DNA from: Rhodopirellula sp. P2
GTDB lineage: Bacteria; Planctomycetota; Planctomycetia; Pirellulales; Pirellulaceae
Length of the DNA: 64,000 bases
Reading direction: 5' to 3'
Assembly: GCF_028768465.1 (NCBI RefSeq)
Contig: NZ_CP118225.1
Location: forward strand, 6,491,001-6,555,000
Shown: positions 54,898 to 64,000 of the stretch, piece by piece
How the letters are laid out: the number at the start of each line of letters is the position of its first letter
How positions within the stretch are numbered: the first letter of the stretch is position 1
Notes under the pieces: model-generated
Database searches by the model: none
What the model saw: the letters and a program-made list of their open reading frames with translations, nothing else
Told to the model about the DNA's origin: nothing
Made by a program: the position numbers and the translations under genes

Positions 54898-57267
54898 ATG
54901 AAGGCCTTTCTCATGACGTTTCCGTTTGATCGTCGCTTCCTATTCCTGGCTGTTTGCTTTGGATTGTTGAACAGCGTTGCCTTGGGTCAAGACACGGACA
55001 ACTCGGCTCTCAACGCGACTTCCAGCACACAGCCACCGGCAACACGCTCGACACCGATCGACTTCGTTCGCGAGATTCAACCAATCTTGCGAGACAACTG
55101 CTTCGAATGCCACGCCGGGACCACGGAAGAAGGCGGCCTGAATCTGGGGATCAAGACCAAGGCGTTGCAAGGAGGAGACAGCGAGGAAGCGATTCTCGCG
55201 GGCAAGGCCGAAGAAAGCTTGCTCATCGAATTGGTGTCCGGAGGCAAAGACAACGCGTTGATGCCACCGGAAGGTTCTGAGCCTCTGACAGAAACCCAGG
55301 TCAACCTACTCCGAGACTGGATCGATCAAGGCGCAGCTTGGCCGGACGATGCCGACATCGTTGACCCCAAAATGGATCAAGCCAAATCGCACTGGGCATT
55401 TCAGCGACTGCAAGAAGTCGATCCGCCATCGCGATCGTCCAACGACAACTGGTCCAAGGGCCCCATCGACCTGTTTGTACTCCGGCGATTGAATGACGCT
55501 GGCATCCGACCATCGCAACCCGCCGACGCGCGAACACTGGTGCGGCGATTGTATTTTGATCTGATCGGGTTGCCGCCGACTCCCGAGCAAACGAACCAGT
55601 TCATCGTTGCTCACACAGAAAACTCGGACCTGGCAATTCAGCATCTGGTGGACGAACTGCTTGATTCCCCGCGTTATAGCGAGCGTTGGGCAAGGCACTG
55701 GTTGGATGTCGCTCGCTACGCGGACAGCGACGGCCAAGAAGCGGACAAGGACCGTCCGTACGCGTACCACTATCGCGACTTTGTGATTCAAGCCTTCAAT
55801 GACGACATGCCCTATGACCAATTTGTACGTTGGCAAATCGCGGGGGACGAAATCGAGCCCGACAATGACGCGGCCGTTTCAGCCACCGGTTTTCTGACCG
55901 GTGGGACATGCTACCAGTTGCCTGACTCGTTCCTTGAAAGCGAACGCTTAGCGAATCGCTACAACGAACTGGACGACGTCGTCTCGACATTGGGATCCGG
56001 CATGCTGGGGATCACCGTTGCCTGTGCACGCTGCCACGATCACAAGTACGACGCATTTTCAGCAAAGGACTACTACCAACTGCTGGGGGTCTTCCACAGC
56101 GGTGACCGGGTGACCGGCAAGCTTCCCAGTGGAAAAGACGGCTACTACTTCAAAGACTTTGATGCCAAGCGTCGAACCACGTGGCTGTTTCGCCGGAGTG
56201 ATGTCTACGACCGCGAGATTGAACTCGACTTCGGGTTCCCCGCGATGCTCTCCTCCGGTGCCGACGCCGAGGCGTTCTGGAGCAATGCCAAGGAGGCCTA
56301 CAGCGAATCAGGTGACCCCCAAAGCACCTTGCAGCGTCGAGCGTTGGCCGAATGGATGACCGACACGCAGCAGGGCGGCGGAGCGTTGCTGGCACGAGTC
56401 ATGGTCAACCGCGTCTGGCATCATCACTTTGGCAAGGGAATCGTTCCCACAACCGGCGACTTTGGCGTTCGTGGCGATGCCCCCTCGCATCCGGAGTTGA
56501 TCGAATACTTGACCAACGAGTTCGTCGCCAGCGGCTGGAAAATCAAGTCCTTGCACCGCGCGATCCTCACCAGCGCCGTGTGGCAGCAGGCCAGCACCCG
56601 CGAAGCCTTGGACGAACACGGAGCCGAGATTGATCCTGCCAACCGTCTGCTGTGGCGAATGACTCCGCAACGTCTCGAGGTTGAGATCCTGCGTGACGCC
56701 ATGTTAGCAGTGACCGAAACTCTCAACTTGGAAGCGGGCGGGCCGGGTTTCAAGCCCTACATCGCCCCGGAGGCCAACCAAGCCCGAAACATCCAAGGCG
56801 AAGGCTATCCCAAAGACGCTCCCGACGACGCCTCGACTCGGCGGCGAAGCGTCTACATGTTCCATAAACGTCTGATCCCCTATCCGATGTTCCAGGCATT
56901 CGACCGCCCCGACCTGATGACCAGCTGTGCTCGCCGCCAAAACACCACCGTGGCCCCGCAAGCCATGGTGATTCTGAACGATCGCTTTGTTCGTTCGGTG
57001 GCTCACGATTACGCCGAGTTGCTGATCAAGAAGCAAGCCGACTCATCCGTTCCGGCCACAGGCGAACTGCAACCGCTCATCCATCGAGCCTTTGAAACCT
57101 CGTTCGCGCGTCCGCCGACCGAGCGAGAAATCGAGACTTCGGTGCAGTTCATCGAAGCACAAGCCAAGGCACGAACCGAGCGAAAAGAACCCCACCCACG
57201 AATGGAAGCGGTGACCGACTATTGCCAGTCGCTGTTTGGGCTCAACGAATTCATCTACGTCGATTGA
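54898..57267 (+). CDS. DUF1549/DUF1553 protein with planctomycete cytochrome domain (PSD1/PSCyt1)
   Basis: 789 residues: signal peptide about 10-30 (FLFLAVCFGLLNSVALG), a haem c domain with CFECH near residue 65 (PSCyt1), DUF1549 in the centre (LYFDLIGLPPTPEQ, RWARHWLDVARYADSDG) and DUF1553 at the end (GGGALLARVMVNRVWHHHFG, MLAVTETLNLEAGGPGF). A second CxxC with His, CARCHDHKYD, lies in DUF1549. The pair with the DUF1501 gene is widespread in planctomycetes; a role in oxidative handling of organic sulfur or sugar compounds has been suggested but is not established. ATG at 54898. Confidence 0.9.
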   Translation: MKAFLMTFPFDRRFLFLAVCFGLLNSVALGQDTDNSALNATSSTQPPATRSTPIDFVREIQPILRDNCFECHAGTTEEGGLNLGIKTKALQGGDSEEAILAGKAEESLLIELVSGGKDNALMPPEGSEPLTETQVNLLRDWIDQGAAWPDDADIVDPKMDQAKSHWAFQRLQEVDPPSRSSNDNWSKGPIDLFVLRRLNDAGIRPSQPADARTLVRRLYFDLIGLPPTPEQTNQFIVAHTENSDLAIQHLVDELLDSPRYSERWARHWLDVARYADSDGQEADKDRPYAYHYRDFVIQAFNDDMPYDQFVRWQIAGDEIEPDNDAAVSATGFLTGGTCYQLPDSFLESERLANRYNELDDVVSTLGSGMLGITVACARCHDHKYDAFSAKDYYQLLGVFHSGDRVTGKLPSGKDGYYFKDFDAKRRTTWLFRRSDVYDREIELDFGFPAMLSSGADAEAFWSNAKEAYSESGDPQSTLQRRALAEWMTDTQQGGGALLARVMVNRVWHHHFGKGIVPTTGDFGVRGDAPSHPELIEYLTNEFVASGWKIKSLHRAILTSAVWQQASTREALDEHGAEIDPANRLLWRMTPQRLEVEILRDAMLAVTETLNLEAGGPGFKPYIAPEANQARNIQGEGYPKDAPDDASTRRRSVYMFHKRLIPYPMFQAFDRPDLMTSCARRQNTTVAPQAMVILNDRFVRSVAHDYAELLIKKQADSSVPATGELQPLIHRAFETSFARPPTEREIETSVQFIEAQAKARTERKEPHPRMEAVTDYCQSLFGLNEFIYVD

Positions 57268-57378
57268 ATTCCCAAGACTCCTACGATGGGCTTCCCTGCC
57301 CCTCAAAACAACTCCGCAGCGGCCAGGGCAACCGACCGCACCGTTTGAAAAATCACTCTGAGTCAGAGGCCAACCAAC

Positions 57379-58818
57379 ATGACGAAGAACTCTCCGTTGT
57401 TTCCCTGCGGTCGCGTCGCCAACATGCTCAGTCGCCGAGAATGGCTGTGCCGAGCCGGTGCTGGAGCTGGGATGATTGGCCTGGCCAATCTGATGGCCGA
57501 GCAAAATTTATTGGCCGCACCAGCGACAAATGAGGCTTCGGATCCAATCACGTCGCTGGCTCCCCGGCCGGGCCATTTCCCCGCCAAGGCCAAGTCGGTG
57601 ATCTGGCTGTTCATGGAAGGTGCCCCCAGCGCCGTCGACATGTTCGATCGCAAACCGGAACTCGACAAACGGGACGGCGACACGACCGACATCCAGGCGT
57701 TCTTCGGCAACCCCGGACCGCTCATGAAGTCACCGTTTTCATTCCAACAATATGGCGAATGCGGGCAGTGGGTTTGCGACCAATACACCCACGTCGCCAA
57801 ACACGTCGACAAGATGGCGTTCATCAAATCGTGCTACAGCGAATCGAATGATCACGTCCCGGCGATCTATCAAATCAACAGTGGGCTGCCACGTCCGGGA
57901 TTCCCCACCGCAGGTGCCTGGGCGACCTATGGACTGGGCAGCGAAAACCAGAACCTGCCCGGCTACGTTGTGATGGGCAACACCCAAGGTGCCAAAGGTG
58001 GTCCACACAACTGGGGCGCGGGATTCCTCCCCTCCACCTTCCAGGGAACGCTTTTCCGCTCCCAGGGCACTCCGGTTTTGAATCTCAACCGGCAACCCTC
58101 CATCACCAAACCCGATCAACGTGCGCAGCTGGACCTGATGGCCAAGCTGAACGACGAACACATGCGACGTCACACCCGCGATGCCGAGTTCGCCAACCGC
58201 ATGGATTCGTTTGAATTGGCGTTCCGAATGCAGAAAGAAGCGACCGAGGTCGTCGACCTTTCGCGTGAGACGAAGGCAACGCAACAGCTCTACGGGATCG
58301 ACAACCCCAGATCCAAATCGTTCGGGTCCAAGTGCTTGATGGCACGCCGACTCGTCGAGAGCGGCGTTCGGTTTGTGCAGGTCTACAGCGACGGCGAATG
58401 GGACGCGCACGACAACCTCGAAGAAAACCACACTCACCACTGCGCCGCCACGGATGTCCCGGTGGCAGGTTTGCTTTCCGATTTGGAACAACGTGGGTTG
58501 CTCGATTCAACCCTCGTGATCTGGGGCGGAGAATTTGGTCGCATGCCGATCTCGCAAAACGGCAAGGGGCGCGATCACAATCCCAAAGGGTTCATGCAGT
58601 GGATGGCCGGCGCAGGGATCAAGGGAGGCGTCAGTTACGGTGAGACCGACGAGATCGGCTACGAAGCCGTTGAGAACCCCGTCAGCGTGAATGACCTGCA
58701 TGCCACCATTCTCCATCTGCTCGGTCTGGATCACGAACGTCTCACGTACTTCCACAACGGACGCAGCTACCGCCTGACCGATGTCGCCGGCGAAGTGATC
58801 CAGGAGGTTCTCTCCTAA
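57379..58818 (+). CDS. DUF1501 protein with twin-arginine signal
   Basis: 479 residues with LSRREWLCRAGAGAGMIGLA, a Tat signal, which fits folded export. The rest matches DUF1501, related to the alkaline phosphatase/sulfatase superfamily: WLFMEGAPSAVDMFD, DGEWDAHDNLEENH, GGEFGRMPISQNGKGRDHNP and NDLHATILHLLGLDH. The superfamily nucleophile is not obvious, so activity is unknown. Follows the DUF1549/DUF1553 gene by 111 bp and almost certainly works with it. Confidence 0.9.
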   Translation: MTKNSPLFPCGRVANMLSRREWLCRAGAGAGMIGLANLMAEQNLLAAPATNEASDPITSLAPRPGHFPAKAKSVIWLFMEGAPSAVDMFDRKPELDKRDGDTTDIQAFFGNPGPLMKSPFSFQQYGECGQWVCDQYTHVAKHVDKMAFIKSCYSESNDHVPAIYQINSGLPRPGFPTAGAWATYGLGSENQNLPGYVVMGNTQGAKGGPHNWGAGFLPSTFQGTLFRSQGTPVLNLNRQPSITKPDQRAQLDLMAKLNDEHMRRHTRDAEFANRMDSFELAFRMQKEATEVVDLSRETKATQQLYGIDNPRSKSFGSKCLMARRLVESGVRFVQVYSDGEWDAHDNLEENHTHHCAATDVPVAGLLSDLEQRGLLDSTLVIWGGEFGRMPISQNGKGRDHNPKGFMQWMAGAGIKGGVSYGETDEIGYEAVENPVSVNDLHATILHLLGLDHERLTYFHNGRSYRLTDVAGEVIQEVLS

Positions 58819-58923
58819 GCGTGATCACGTCCGGGTGCAACTCAACATGGCAGCAAGTGGGCATAACGGATTGAAAGTACAATCAACCTTCCCCACCCAA
58901 CTCCCCGCCAAGAACAAGCTGAC

Positions 58924-59610
58924 ATGTGCCGAATCCTTCTGTGTTCCATTGGATTGATTGCCGCCTGGCTGCCTTCCGCCACCCCAGCTGCCGAACCGAT
59001 CACCGAGTCGTTTGTGGACGGGATGAGTGACCAATGGCGATGGGTGCGAGAGAACAAGGCCGGCTGGAAATCCACCCAAGATGGCCTGCAAGTCTTGATC
59101 GAACCAGGCAACATGTGGGGCAAAGACAACGACGCGAAGAACGTCTTGCTCCACCCCATCCCTGATACTTGGAAAGAAGCCGTTGACGTTCGCGTGCAGA
59201 TCACGCAAGCACCCAAGAAACGCTGGGAACAAGCCAACTTGGTTTGGTACTACAGCGATTCAACGATGGTGAAGCTCGGCCTGGAACTCGAAAACGGCAC
59301 GACCAACATCGTGATGGGCCACGAAACGAATGATCGGGCACGCACCATCGCCATCATTCCTTACCCTGCCGAGACGGTGCAGTTGCGATTCGTCGTCAAC
59401 GGCTCACAACTTCTCGGGCAATACCGACAACCAGGCTCCGACTGGAAACCGGTTGGAAAGACCACTTTGCCCTCCCAAACCTCCACTCCCGCTCCGCACG
59501 TCAGCCTGCAGTTCTACATGGGAGAAGCCGACTCCAATCGTTGGGCAACGGTTTCAAACTTTCAAATGTCCCCACTCAGCGAACAAGGCACGCCTCCCGC
59601 TCACAACTGA
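58924..59610 (+). CDS. Exported concanavalin A-like protein (DUF1349-type)
   Basis: 228 residues with a signal peptide (ILLCSIGLIAAWLPSATPA) and a single beta-jellyroll: ITESFVDGMSDQWRWVREN at the start, then WEQANLVWYYSDSTMVKLGL and VRLRF-like strands. Such domains resemble the C-terminal module of GH43 xylosidases and DUF1349, which bind sugars. No catalytic residue is visible. It is 105 bp downstream of the DUF1501 gene and could be its partner. Confidence 0.75.
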   Translation: MCRILLCSIGLIAAWLPSATPAAEPITESFVDGMSDQWRWVRENKAGWKSTQDGLQVLIEPGNMWGKDNDAKNVLLHPIPDTWKEAVDVRVQITQAPKKRWEQANLVWYYSDSTMVKLGLELENGTTNIVMGHETNDRARTIAIIPYPAETVQLRFVVNGSQLLGQYRQPGSDWKPVGKTTLPSQTSTPAPHVSLQFYMGEADSNRWATVSNFQMSPLSEQGTPPAHN

Positions 59611-60072
59611 CAGTTGCCGTTCACACCAACCGGGCTGACCTTCATCGACACCATCCCAGTCTGGTCCTGAGCGACTCGTCGTTGCGTCCAGCCACCTCAC
59701 AGACTGCCCCTTGTTGCTTGCGATCGCCAGTTTTCTTCGCGGGTTCTTCGGGGAATTTAGTGGGCTCATCCGACGGAAGCGTGCGCGGTACCCTGACTTC
59801 AGGTTTTTGGAGGGATTTCTCCGATGCCCGAAGTTTGAACGGACCATTTCGAGGCGTTCGAATTGAGTTGCCAAGTGAAGCGGAAGCAAGCTCTGCTGAG
59901 GAGCAACTTGCCAAGGAATCGCTTGGTCTCCGATGCGCCGAAGGTGCTTCGCGGTCCACCGGCATGCTCGCCATGCCAGTGGGTTGTTTTCAACACGGAC
60001 GCCGTCCATCATTGAACATTCGGACATCGGTGCATGCCTTGAAAACCTCGGACGCACCGTTCCGTCGGATGA
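59611..60072. other. Spacer with no recognisable gene
   Basis: Long overlapping frames occur on both strands up to 60480 but their translations are low in hydrophobics and show no motif. It may be further debris of the TPR relic that follows. Confidence 0.35.
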
Positions 60073-60490
60073 GCCCAAAAAATCTACAAAGACCAAGAGA
60101 ACGATGGTGCGGCCTGGGAGCTTCGCGGACGATTGCAAGCTCAGGCAAAGCACCCTGCCGCCGCTGTCCAATCCTTCGAACGAGTCAGCTTGTTGATTCC
60201 TCTGGAACCTTGGTCTCCCAGGGTCATGGCGTTGCAATACATCGCCATCGGCCGATCCCAACGAGGCATTGACCTCTTGTTTGAACTTGGCACATCCAAT
60301 TTGCTCAAGACTCCGTTGGTAAGAATGGTCTCGCACGATTTGCTGACCCTTGGGAACCCCGAAAAGTCCTCCGAGATCATTTGCCACTCGATTGAGCGAT
60401 CGCCGGAAGACGCGATTCTGTGGCATGAACTGTCCGCCACTCAGTCGGTTTTCGGTGAAGCTCGCGTCCAAGCAACTCACCGCGAAAACT
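60073..60490 (+). pseudogene. Fragment of a TPR-repeat protein
   Basis: The frame after a TGA at 60070 reads DGAAWELRGRLQAQAKHPAA, then FERVSLLIPLEPWSPRV, GIDLLFELGTSNLLKTPLV and IERSPEDAILWHELSA. These are consecutive TPR-like helices of the kind found in Rhodopirellula tetratricopeptide proteins. No start codon or N-terminal domain precedes it, and it runs into the 3' end of the oppositely transcribed gene. Best read as a truncated relic. Confidence 0.55.
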
Positions 60491-61176
60491 CAATCCTGAT
60501 TTTCGCGAATGAGATCAATGATTCGTTTGGGGTGGGGAAGGCCTTTGGCGACAACCTCCAAATCGTCTTGTCCCGAACTGGAGATGCCGATGCCACCCAC
60601 ATTCAGCAAACGTTGAACAAAAGATTGATCGAGTTGAATGTTGCGAACGTCGTCGTGCTGCACCTCCGATGTCTCCCGCGAGACGATGCCTTCCCGGTAG
60701 ACCGTTCGATCATCGGTGACGGTCAAAGTTGTGAACCGGCTCAGCAGCGTCCAGTGGCCAATCACCCCCGCAGTCACGATCAAGGCAGCGGCGCTCAACC
60801 AAACCACGATCGAAGCTGGTCCAACCACGGCCATCTCATCCAACGCGTAACCGGCCAAGGACATCCCAGCCACTGACATCAGAATCAGCACTGCGGCGAC
60901 GATACCGACGACTGAAAAAACAAGCGTCGCGATCGGGCGGGCGCGAAAGACGACTGGATGAACTTGCGCCAGCGAGCGTTCTTCTGGCTCCGATGCCATC
61001 CTGTTCTCGCGAGCCGTTTTCTCGTCGACTTCATGAACGGCGGTGACAACGGCCGTCGGCATCTCCATCTCGAACGGGTTGTCACAACTTGGACAAAGCA
61101 CAGGACCATCCAAATGCTCGATCGTGCTATCGACTTCGTGGTGGCAGTACGGGCACTGTGTGGTGAGAACTTGCAT
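60490..61176 (-). CDS. PH-domain (bPH_2) membrane protein with zinc ribbon
   Basis: 228 residues: a zinc ribbon at the N-terminus (CPYC 8-11 and CPSC 28-31), a charged linker, two membrane helices (about 88-112 and 118-140), and a bacterial PH domain (RFTTLTVTDDRTVYREGIVS, DVRNIQLDQSFVQRLLNVG, GISSSGQDDLEVVAKGL). This is the YdbT/YdbS-like plan; membrane proteins of unknown exact role. The ATG at 61176 places the ribbon at the very start; an upstream start at 61215 would add 13 residues. It stands alone on its strand between the TPR relic and the cytochrome gene. Confidence 0.82.
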   Translation of the reverse strand: MQVLTTQCPYCHHEVDSTIEHLDGPVLCPSCDNPFEMEMPTAVVTAVHEVDEKTARENRMASEPEERSLAQVHPVVFRARPIATLVFSVVGIVAAVLILMSVAGMSLAGYALDEMAVVGPASIVVWLSAAALIVTAGVIGHWTLLSRFTTLTVTDDRTVYREGIVSRETSEVQHDDVRNIQLDQSFVQRLLNVGGIGISSSGQDDLEVVAKGLPHPKRIIDLIRENQD

Positions 61177-61448
61177 GGGTAAAATTTCCGGTACGAGTGG
61201 ACGGTTCGACGACATCTAGCAATGCACATCACATACCGAACAGGCTTCCTCTCGCGATCCTCGAAATTGTTTCTCCTCGCCGGCTGTCGGAATCCGTTTT
61301 CTCCGCGTCCACTATATTCGATGCATTCTCGTGCTCACGGGGAGACACTTCTCTGCGAATCCCCTTTGTTTTTCACACTGAATTTTGGCATGCATACCTT
61401 GGTCCAGGTGTACAACGTCAGCGGTCTGCATCGCGATGCAGACAGTTT
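61177..61448. other. Short spacer, lower GC, no gene seen
   Basis: Between the start of the PH-domain gene and the end of the cytochrome/DUF1080 gene. Nothing supportable on either strand. Confidence 0.35.
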
Positions 61449-64000
61449 TCAATCTCTCGAATGGGAACCCGACGTCGGCAAAACCTCGAGCTGAACATTG
61501 CGGAATCGAACTTCGGTTTTCCCTCCGCTGTGAAGCTGAAACGCAATGACGCCTCGATGGGCTCCCTGGGGGTCTTCCATGTTCACACATTCCTTGCCGT
61601 TGATCAGCGTGCGAATGTGGTGGCCGTTGGCAATGACTTCGTAGGTGTTCCAGTCGCCGAGCTTCACGTGCTCTTCCCCGGACTCGCTCCACAGCAGGGC
61701 TCTGCCGTGTTCCTCGTACAGCTTGCCCCACCAACCCGCTCCGATATCCGCCTGGTACCCGCTGACTTCACCGTCATGAGCCTGGCTCCGGAATTGAATC
61801 CCGCTGTTGCCTTCATTGTTGGCCAATTTGACCTCCAATTTCAGGTGAAAGTCTTCCACGGACAGATCGCTGACGATCCATTCATTGCGTTTCAATCCCT
61901 CCGTGCGGCCGACCAATTCACCGTCTTCAACGGACCACAATCCTTCGGCGCCACTCCACCCCGTCAGGTCGCGACCGTTGAAAATCATCCCGGCGTTCTC
62001 GGGATTGGCGAGAATCGCGGTCTGTTGTTTCCCCTGCAAATAGGCGATCAGCGAACGCACTTCCAACGGATGGAATTGTTTCAATTGGTCGTCGGGCATC
62101 ATTGACTTCTCACTCTCCCGACGAACCTCGACTTCCTCCTTCGGAATGACGATCAACGCATCCGAAGTTTGCAACGTGATGCTGTTGCGATCCTCCGCTT
62201 GGACCAAACCGTTCACCACTCTGCCGTCATCGGTGAGAATGATCGTCGGCATGTACTCTTTGGCCATCACCGCACTGGGGTCGACAATGTTGCTGAGCAA
62301 GTAATCGATGTTGGATCGGTTCGATCCAGTCAGATCAGGGCCCACTTTTTGACCGACGCCGTACAGCACGTGACACTTCATGCATGTCTTTGCAAAGATC
62401 GCTCGGCCGAGTTCCGGATCCGCTGGTGGATGTGCTTCGGACGCGACCAGCGTTTTCATCTCTGCGATCAGTTTCAATTTGTCTCCCGCGGACTCGCGGA
62501 CTGTCCCCCAAACACTCTCCAGCAACGAATTGATTTCCTCGTTCTTCAAGAACTGCAACTGGCGAACAAGATCCGCTGTCAAATCGGAACTGGCGACCTG
62601 CTTGGCATCGATCGCCTTCAGCAACGCGATTCCCGATGACGCCCGTCCACAGAGAGTCCCCAGTGCCATGCGTCGCTCGCTGGGCGTGAAATCGGCGTAC
62701 GCGTTCAACAACGCGGCGGCGACGGCAGGATCGCCATATTGGGCAAGTCCACGGATGGATGCCTCACGCAGCGGACCTTCGCTCGCCAGCAACGAAGACA
62801 GGGTTGGCACCAATCCTGGGTCGCCAGCGTCGAGCAATGAACGCAGGGCAACCAGTCGAGCCTTGGCTTCGCCAGCGTTGTCCTCGATTTGCGAACGCAT
62901 CGCAGCAAAGGCAGCGGAATCACCAAAGGTCACACCAAGCGCCGTGACTTGGAGACGCACGGCGGCATCATCGCTCGAAAGCAGCCCCGCCGAGACCGTT
63001 GCCCATTGCGGGGGTGCAACAACCTGCCGACGGCCTACAAGTGCAGAACGAATTGCGTTTAAAAACGTGAGTTGCATCTCGGGTGACTTCGCCTTGCCAA
63101 GTCCTTCGACCAAGACGGCCAAGGACGAATCCGCTCCGCCACTTCCGATGCGACGCAACATGAACTCGCGCAGCAGTGGGATGTTGTTACCGGCCGACAT
63201 CGCCAACGCGAGCGCTCGTCCAGTGTCTTCCTCCGCCAACGGCTCAGCGGCGTACCAGTACATCAACGGGAGATTGTGGTCATCGCGATCTTCTGCGTGC
63301 CCAGTGAGAGCGGTGAGCAGATCCCAACGCTGTTCCAGCGGCAGTTTTTGAGCAGCTGAGGCGAGATACAACCGAACGACTTGGGATTCGTCGGTGCGCG
63401 CAAGACTCACCAACCGAGCGAGCAGCTTCGAGTCTGCTTTTGTGTTCTCAAGTGCGAGCTGAATAGCCCAACCCCGAACATACGGACTGGCATCAGAAAG
63501 CATCGAGTGCAGGTTGCTCTGCGTGAAACTGCCCGTGACGTGCAACGCCCAAGCGGCTCGCAATCGACGGGTGTCGTGCTGGTTCTCGGCCAACACTTCA
63601 TTCAAGTAGGCCACCGCCGAACCGTCGATCGAACGCGAGGTCGCCCGTTCCTGCAAATTGCGTCGTGAATGACGGACGTACCAATCGTTTTCATCCAGCA
63701 CAAGCTGTGCGAGTTCAAGGTCGCTCATCGAGTCCAGCGCCGTGGGCGGAGTCGAAGTCTCTGACTTGCCATAGTTGATCTTGTAGATCCGCCCATTGGT
63801 TCGGTCGTGGATATCCGCTTCGCGTCGGTGGCAGGCTTGCATGTCGTACCAATCAATCATCCATGCGTTGCCATCGGGTCCATAACGGAAATTCAGAACC
63901 TGAGACGCTTGGTCGCCTGTCAGCAAGAAGTCCGGTCCGTGACTGCCCACAAAGCCGGAACCGTTCGGATGCAGCACATCCATGTTCAGACGCTGCCCGT
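61449..64000 (-). CDS. PVC-type cytochrome/DUF1080 protein, 5' end outside window
   Basis: About 850 residues visible, open to the window edge. From the N-terminal side: the tail of a membrane-bound dehydrogenase-like beta-propeller (FRYGPDGNAWMIDWYDMQAC), HEAT-like helical repeats (about 85-490), a c-type cytochrome with CMKCH in AIFAKTCMKCHVLYGVG, and a C-terminal DUF1080 domain (MIFNGRDLTGW to the end), which is a lectin-like 3-keto-glycoside hydrolase fold. Such fusions are typical of planctomycetes and verrucomicrobia and are thought to oxidise sugars in the periplasm. The signal peptide and propeller lie beyond 64000. Confidence 0.9.
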   Translation of the reverse strand, partial: GQRLNMDVLHPNGSGFVGSHGPDFLLTGDQASQVLNFRYGPDGNAWMIDWYDMQACHRREADIHDRTNGRIYKINYGKSETSTPPTALDSMSDLELAQLVLDENDWYVRHSRRNLQERATSRSIDGSAVAYLNEVLAENQHDTRRLRAAWALHVTGSFTQSNLHSMLSDASPYVRGWAIQLALENTKADSKLLARLVSLARTDESQVVRLYLASAAQKLPLEQRWDLLTALTGHAEDRDDHNLPLMYWYAAEPLAEEDTGRALALAMSAGNNIPLLREFMLRRIGSGGADSSLAVLVEGLGKAKSPEMQLTFLNAIRSALVGRRQVVAPPQWATVSAGLLSSDDAAVRLQVTALGVTFGDSAAFAAMRSQIEDNAGEAKARLVALRSLLDAGDPGLVPTLSSLLASEGPLREASIRGLAQYGDPAVAAALLNAYADFTPSERRMALGTLCGRASSGIALLKAIDAKQVASSDLTADLVRQLQFLKNEEINSLLESVWGTVRESAGDKLKLIAEMKTLVASEAHPPADPELGRAIFAKTCMKCHVLYGVGQKVGPDLTGSNRSNIDYLLSNIVDPSAVMAKEYMPTIILTDDGRVVNGLVQAEDRNSITLQTSDALIVIPKEEVEVRRESEKSMMPDDQLKQFHPLEVRSLIAYLQGKQQTAILANPENAGMIFNGRDLTGWSGAEGLWSVEDGELVGRTEGLKRNEWIVSDLSVEDFHLKLEVKLANNEGNSGIQFRSQAHDGEVSGYQADIGAGWWGKLYEEHGRALLWSESGEEHVKLGDWNTYEVIANGHHIRTLINGKECVNMEDPQGAHRGVIAFQLHSGGKTEVRFRNVQLEVLPTSGSHSRD

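Noticed and set aside
59554-60480. 308-residue open frame on the - strand
   Set aside because: It is antisense to the end of the lectin-like gene and the TPR relic, and its composition is rich in Arg and Ser with no motif or signal.
1-64000. tRNA, rRNA or insertion-sequence transposase genes
   Set aside because: I looked for cloverleaf-like segments and DDE or HUH transposase motifs and found none I could support.

Overview
The window reads as a chromosome segment of a marine planctomycete, most likely Rhodopirellula or a close relative. The evidence is the protein families present: DUF1549/DUF1553 (planctomycete cytochrome) and DUF1501 partners, a DUF1559 pilin-like protein, a PVC-type c-type cytochrome/DUF1080 protein, XylR-like AraC regulators and a dense set of sulfatases. 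Spacers are long and repeat-rich. This is an inference from family content; no rRNA or other marker gene is present.

Layout. 0-2 kb: an exported DUF5060/DUF4038 glycosidase-like protein. 1.8-3.4 kb: an alpha/beta hydrolase and its TetR regulator. 3.5-5.0 kb: a non-coding array of about 467-bp tandem repeats. 5.0-8.0 kb: M42 peptidase, a small conserved protein and RecQ. 8.3-10.0 kb: an NAD-binding/SRPBCC protein and a small CxxC protein. 10.0-14.7 kb: an accessory island with palindromic repeats, a Shedu-type DUF4263 nuclease, a decayed tyrosine recombinase, and an unfamiliar protein with an RX4H (HEPN-like) motif and zinc-ribbon cysteines. 15.2-22.9 kb: thioredoxin-like protein, SOUL protein, a prokaryotic ionotropic glutamate receptor-like K+ channel, and a KaiC-like ATPase translationally coupled to a hybrid histidine kinase. 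23.5-29.4 kb: two large exported proteins of unknown function. 30-33 kb: methyltransferase, DUF1559 protein, lipoprotein.

32.9-48.9 kb is a polysaccharide-utilisation-type locus. A XylR/AraC-like regulator is divergent from a tight run of genes: four sulfatases, the C-terminal remnant of a fifth, a beta-helix protein, two alpha/beta-hydrolase esterases, a sialate O-acetylesterase-like SGNH protein, a GH117/GH43-like beta-propeller and an unknown exported protein. Together these suggest desulfation, deacylation and hydrolysis of a sulfated marine polysaccharide in the periplasm.

49-52 kb: GT39 (ArnT-like) transferase and an LptF/G permease. 52.4-54.7 kb: a hydroxyacid dehydrogenase divergent from a second XylR-like regulator, with palindromic TGCGCA sites between them. 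54.9-59.6 kb: DUF1549/DUF1553 and DUF1501 proteins plus a lectin-like exported protein. 60-64 kb: a TPR relic, a PH-domain membrane protein and the 3' part of a large cytochrome/DUF1080 protein cut by the window edge.

A family of about 130-bp palindromic elements occurs at least nine times between 10.3 and 30.9 kb. Two copies are identical; two others bracket the defence island in inverted orientation.
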